The position numbers and the translations under genes were made by a program. Of a stretch of 7,700 bases of DNA, positions 5,391 to 7,700 are shown in pieces. Positions within the stretch are counted from its first letter, which is position 1; each line of letters opens with the position of its first letter. The stretch comes from an uncultured Mycolicibacterium sp. (GTDB lineage Bacteria; Actinomycetota; Actinomycetes; Mycobacteriales; Mycobacteriaceae). Where the stretch lies: contig NZ_CALDGS010000042.1 in the NCBI RefSeq assembly GCF_937941905.1, forward strand, positions 1-7,700. Direction: 5' to 3'. The notes below the pieces were generated by a model. That model was not told where the DNA came from. It did no database searches and saw only the letters and a program-made list of their open reading frames with translations.

Positions 5391-7016
5391 TCAGGACCGC
5401 ATCACGCCGACCGCACGGGTGAACCGCTCGAGCTGCACCGGCGGGGCGGCCGACTCGGGCGGGGGCAGTTCCAGCGCCACCCCGTCGACCACCCGCACCA
5501 CCCGGCCGGTCTCCCGGTCGAAGTTGAGCGTGCCGTGCTGGAAGTTCTGCACGATCCACTGCGGCTCGTCGATCTCGCCGCTGGTGGGCAGCCCGAGCGC
5601 ACCGCGCTCGAAGCCCAGCGACCCCCAGGCGGCGTAGATCGCGCCGGTCACCGGCTGGGCGCCGGTCTCCGGCGACCAGTAGATGGCGCCGCGCTCGAAG
5701 GTGACGTAGCGGGTGTCGCCCGCGCCCGGGGTCTCCGGGGAGGTGGGCGCGCCCAGGAAACTGTTCATCCCGCCCAGCTGCACCCAGCGGTCGAGGATCG
5801 CCCCGCCGCGCAGCTGCTCGATCAGCTCGGCCGGGCCGGGCGGCTGGTTGAAGGCGGCGGCGATCTCGCGGATCAGGTCCATCTGGGCGTAGGCCGCGTC
5901 GCCGGGGCACTCGGTGTTGCCGACGTCGCGGTGGGTGAAGATGGCCGGCAGCGTCGGGGTGGCGCCGAACGGGAAGACGGTGAACGAGCCGCCCTCCGAC
6001 GGCAGCACCACGCTGCCGAGGGGGTCGACGCCGTCCAGGCCGAGCCGCCAGCCCAGCAGCCGCCCGGTGTTGCGCAGCTGGATCGGGGTGGGCGGCTCCA
6101 CGTCGAAGCTGCCCAGCATCGCCACCCCCCAGGTGTTGCGGTTGAACCCGCCGGTGTGGGCGCCCTCGACCGGTTTGTCCATGCCGCCGGCGCGGCCCTC
6201 GAACACCTGGCCGTACTTGTCGACCAGCGCGTTGTAGGCGATGTCGCACCAGCCCAGGGTGCGGGTGTGGTACTCGTAGATCGATCTGACGATGCCGGCC
6301 GAGTCCTCCGGCGCGTAGTCGTTGGAGCCGGCGGTGTGGTGCACCACCCCGGCCCGCACCCCGTTGTCGTACTGCGGCTGCTCGCAGCGCATCGACTCGT
6401 CGGCGCCCCACTGCGCCCGGGTGATGATCGTCGGCGGCTGCCCCGGCAGGGTGACCGCCTGCGGCGGGTCGAACTGGATGTCGACCGGCGCCTGCGGCGG
6501 GCTGATCAGCACCGCGTTGACGGTCCGGGAGATCGGCCGTTCGGTGTTGGCCGGCACGTATCCCAGCCGCTTCGGATCGGGCCCGTGCGATTCGGCGGGC
6601 CCGGTGGGCTCGGCGTCGGCCGGGCGGCGCACCGCGATCTGCACGGTGGTGGTGCGGCCCACGAACACCGGCTCGGTGCCGCGCGGCCCGGGCTCGCCGT
6701 CGCCCACCCCGGCCATCGGCTCGGCCTCGTACCACGGACCCCAGGACCCGTCCGGGCGCTGGGCCCGCACCCGGACGTGGGTGCCGGTCAGGTCGTCGCC
6801 GGTGACGGCGACCAGCGAGAACGGGGTGTCCTGGTGCAGCTCGCGGATCGTCTCGCCGCCGCCGAGGTCGGGCAGCGGGCGCTCGGCCAGCACGGGCGCG
6901 TCGATCCCCGGTCGCGGCTCGTCGCCGGGCACCCCGGTGACGGCCCACGGCAGCAGCACGACGGTCGCGGCGATCGCGGTGAAGACGATCGACGGCGCTG
7001 GTCGGCGGTACGGCAC
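5391..7016 (-). CDS. Exported N-acetylmuramoyl-L-alanine amidase (PGRP/Amidase_2) with LGFP repeats, Rv3811-like
   Basis: 541-aa envelope protein that probably cuts the bond between muramic acid and the peptide stem of peptidoglycan. The N-terminus (MPYRRPAPS, then a hydrophobic stretch at about 10-29) is a signal peptide or membrane anchor. Residues about 50-190 form a Pro/Gly-rich accessory region. The PGRP/Amidase_2 domain (about 195-390) has an apparently complete zinc and catalytic set: H226 (VVHHTAG), Y261 (WCDIAYN), H362 (THRDVG), T368 and C370 (NTECPGD). C211 and C257 could form a disulfide. LGFP-type repeats follow (about 408-505; WVQLGGMNSFLGAPT and GSLGFERGALGLPTSGE), a module found in actinobacterial wall proteins including corynebacterial PS1. 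The GTG start at 7014-7016 is favoured because it puts a short basic n-region before the hydrophobic core. No ribosome site is visible, consistent with a leaderless transcript. It lies directly downstream of erp, as in M. tuberculosis. Confidence 0.94.
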   Translation of the reverse strand: MPYRRPAPSIVFTAIAATVVLLPWAVTGVPGDEPRPGIDAPVLAERPLPDLGGGETIRELHQDTPFSLVAVTGDDLTGTHVRVRAQRPDGSWGPWYEAEPMAGVGDGEPGPRGTEPVFVGRTTTVQIAVRRPADAEPTGPAESHGPDPKRLGYVPANTERPISRTVNAVLISPPQAPVDIQFDPPQAVTLPGQPPTIITRAQWGADESMRCEQPQYDNGVRAGVVHHTAGSNDYAPEDSAGIVRSIYEYHTRTLGWCDIAYNALVDKYGQVFEGRAGGMDKPVEGAHTGGFNRNTWGVAMLGSFDVEPPTPIQLRNTGRLLGWRLGLDGVDPLGSVVLPSEGGSFTVFPFGATPTLPAIFTHRDVGNTECPGDAAYAQMDLIREIAAAFNQPPGPAELIEQLRGGAILDRWVQLGGMNSFLGAPTSPETPGAGDTRYVTFERGAIYWSPETGAQPVTGAIYAAWGSLGFERGALGLPTSGEIDEPQWIVQNFQHGTLNFDRETGRVVRVVDGVALELPPPESAAPPVQLERFTRAVGVMRS

Positions 7017-7075
7017 GAACCGATGTTACGTATGGGGAATCTGTTACCTGTGTTTCGACACGAAACTTCTGTGAC
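7017..7075 (-). promoter_or_regulatory. Candidate promoter and repeated GTAACA boxes upstream of the amidase gene
   Basis: Read on the minus strand, TAACAT (plus-strand 7023-7028) fits the TANNNT -10 consensus and lies 6 nt before the GTG start at 7016, so a leaderless start is likely. GTAACA occurs twice in the same orientation, at plus-strand 7042-7047 and 7024-7029, exactly 18 bp apart. The second copy overlaps the -10 and the first lies about where a -35 would be. A related GTCACA lies further upstream at 7070-7075. GTAACA/GTCACA-type boxes resemble those described for the response regulator MtrA, which controls wall hydrolase genes in actinobacteria, but an 18-bp spacing is not the compact repeat I would expect. 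The motifs are seen directly; the regulator is a guess. Confidence 0.45.
7052..7066. promoter_or_regulatory. Short perfect inverted repeat GTTTCG-ACA-CGAAAC upstream of the amidase promoter
   Basis: Two 6-bp arms, GTTTCG and CGAAAC, are separated by ACA. The element lies just upstream of the candidate promoter in a locally AT-richer segment of an otherwise very GC-rich window. It could be an operator for a dimeric regulator. It is too short to be a terminator, and the functional reading is speculative. Confidence 0.3.
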
Positions 7076-7082
7076 GAAATGC

Positions 7083-7121
7083 AACGGCACCGCAGAGCCA
7101 GGGGGCGTCTGCGGTGCCGTT
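7083..7121 (-). terminator. Strong hairpin, probable erp transcription terminator
   Basis: The arms AACGGCACCGCAGA (7083-7096) and TCTGCGGTGCCGTT (7108-7121) are perfectly complementary over 14 bp, with an 11-nt loop. The hairpin begins 34 bp beyond the erp stop in the direction of transcription, the expected place for its terminator. On the minus strand the base is followed only by GCATTTCG, a poor U-tract; on the plus strand a run of four T (7120-7123) follows. Mycobacterial terminators often lack a good U-tract. It would separate erp transcription from the amidase gene, which has its own candidate promoter just beyond. Confidence 0.7.
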
Positions 7122-7154
7122 TTCGAAATGGGTCCGTGTTCGGTCGGGGCCGGT

Positions 7155-7700
7155 CTAGGCGGCGGGTTCCGGCGCGGGCACCGGCGGGGCGGCCGGGGCC
7201 GGCGGCGGGGTGGCCGACTTGATCGCCGACGTGATGGACGGCACCACCACGCCCTTGAGCAGGTCGATCGCCTGGCCCACGCCGAGCTGCTCGCCCAGCG
7301 CGTTGATCTCGGAGAGCAGCCCGCCGCCGGTGCTCGCGGTCGGCAGCGGACCGTAGGCCAGCGCCGGATCCAGCACCGGATAGGTCGGGCCGAGCGGGTC
7401 CAGCGGCGCGGCGATCGGCACCTCACCCGGCGCGGTCAGCCCGCCGGTGGAGACCGGGGTCAGCGTCGGATCCAGGGTGCCCAGCGACGGCGTGGTCAGC
7501 CCGCCCGGGGTCTCGCCGATCGGGCTGGTCAGGGCCGGATCGGTGAGGCCGGGGGTGGTCAGGCCCACGCCGGTGTTCGGCGTGGTCAGCCCGGGGGTGG
7601 TCAGCCCCGGATCGGTGAGGCCGGGCGTGGTCAGCCCGGGGGTGGTCAGCCCCGGATCGGTCAGGCCGGGCGTGGTGAGCCCCGGCGTGGTGAGCCCCGG
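7155..7700 (-). CDS. erp: Exported repetitive protein Erp (PirG), C-terminal part; 5' end outside window
   Basis: Mycobacterial secreted, surface-associated protein; in M. tuberculosis it is linked to virulence and normal growth in the host. The frame stays open from the window edge to TAG 7155-7157, giving 181 visible residues. Visible residues 1 to about 59 are the central repeat domain of PGLTT/PGLTD pentapeptides degrading into PALTS. A Pro/Thr/Gly-rich spacer follows, then a probable amphipathic helix (7215-7319; GLLSEINALGEQLG then AIDLLKGVVVPSI), and finally a Pro/Ala-rich tail. The helix, the preceding STGGG and the TYPVLDP segment match Erp as I remember it (STGGGG, TYPILGDP, SQAIDLLKG). 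A GTG at 7566-7568 is in frame but internal, because the repeats continue upstream of it. Signal peptide and true start lie beyond the right edge. The C-terminal hydrophobic stretch is short, so anchoring is uncertain. Adjacent to the amidase, as in M. tuberculosis. Confidence 0.96.
   Translation of the reverse strand, partial: PGLTTPGLTTPGLTDPGLTTPGLTTPGLTDPGLTTPGLTTPNTGVGLTTPGLTDPALTSPIGETPGGLTTPSLGTLDPTLTPVSTGGLTAPGEVPIAAPLDPLGPTYPVLDPALAYGPLPTASTGGGLLSEINALGEQLGVGQAIDLLKGVVVPSITSAIKSATPPPAPAAPPVPAPEPAA
7524..7700 (-). repeat. Tandem 15-bp (PGLTT/PGLTD) repeats of erp with a 45-bp higher-order unit
   Basis: Coding tandem repeat with a 5-residue period. From the window edge inward the visible order is PGLTT, PGLTT, PGLTD twice over, then PGLTT, PGLTT, then an imperfect PNTGV GLTTP GLTDP ALTSP. 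At DNA level 7593-7637 and 7638-7682 are 45-bp copies differing at only 2 positions, both synonymous CTG/CTC leucine changes. A degenerate 42-bp copy lies at 7551-7592. The array continues beyond the window edge, so its total copy number is unknown. Confidence 0.93.

Noticed and set aside
5104..6948. A 614-codon minus-strand open frame overlapping the amidase gene and the HAD gene
   Set aside because: It is Arg/Ala/Gly/Pro-rich low complexity with no domain motif, and lies in another frame of the amidase gene, which has clear catalytic motifs. Such frames are expected in very GC-rich DNA.
7017..7121. A riboswitch upstream of the wall amidase gene (such as the c-di-AMP ydaO class known before actinobacterial wall hydrolases)
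   Set aside because: I see none of the conserved ydaO core. The only strong stem is the 14-bp hairpin that fits the erp terminator, and the likely transcription start leaves no 5' leader.
7524..7700. Regularly spaced short repeats as a CRISPR array
   Set aside because: The period is 15 bp with no unique spacers, the repeats stay in frame, and they encode the PGLTT/PGLTD motif of Erp.

Overview
The window is high-GC actinobacterial DNA, almost certainly from a mycobacterium (Mycobacterium or Mycolicibacterium type). The clearest evidence is at the right end: a minus-strand gene encoding tandem PGLTT/PGLTD pentapeptides followed by a helix containing AIDLLKG. This is the hallmark of Erp (PirG), the exported repetitive protein. 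From memory of the M. tuberculosis gene order, the right two thirds matches the Rv3810 (erp) to Rv3818 region read backwards: erp, an LGFP-repeat amidase, a HAD hydrolase, PlsC-type acyltransferases and a metallo-beta-lactamase/Rieske protein. Differences from M. tuberculosis as I remember it are the absence of a PE_PGRS gene, two acyltransferases instead of three, no Rv3817-like gene, and serS lying directly beside the block.

Layout, left to right. (1) The 3' end of serS on the plus strand, ending at 573. (2) A plus-strand gene (570-1373) that overlaps the serS stop as GTGA. It encodes a 267-aa protein that I read as a diverged fumarylacetoacetate-hydrolase-like enzyme (I believe DUF5718). 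(3) A minus-strand gene (1363-2928) for a protein with an N-terminal metallo-beta-lactamase domain and a C-terminal Rieske [2Fe-2S] domain. It converges on gene 2 with an 11-bp overlap. (4) A 107-bp divergent promoter region. (5) A plus-strand operon of two paralogous acyltransferases (3036-3809 and 3819-4562) and a Cof-type HAD hydrolase (4559-5374, ATGA overlap). (6) A minus-strand exported peptidoglycan amidase with LGFP repeats (5391-7016), converging on the HAD gene with only 16 bp between the stops. (7) A 138-bp intergenic region with a strong 14-bp hairpin, taken as the erp terminator, and a candidate promoter with repeated GTAACA boxes. (8) The 3' part of erp (stop at 7155), running off the right edge.

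Functionally the right part is a cell-envelope neighbourhood. Erp is an exported surface protein and the amidase acts on peptidoglycan outside the membrane. The acyltransferases probably add acyl chains to a glycerolipid or similar acceptor at the inner membrane face, and the HAD enzyme probably removes phosphate from a small molecule. The left part is housekeeping (seryl-tRNA synthetase) plus two enzymes of unknown substrate.

Most of this is conserved mycobacterial core sequence, and I see no mobile element, CRISPR array, tRNA or phage gene. The most interesting items are the MBL-Rieske protein, whose architecture is CMP-sialic-acid-hydroxylase-like in reversed order; the intact metal triad in the DUF5718-like protein; the repeated boxes in front of the amidase gene; two probable leaderless starts; and the nearly perfect 45-bp higher-order repeats in erp.
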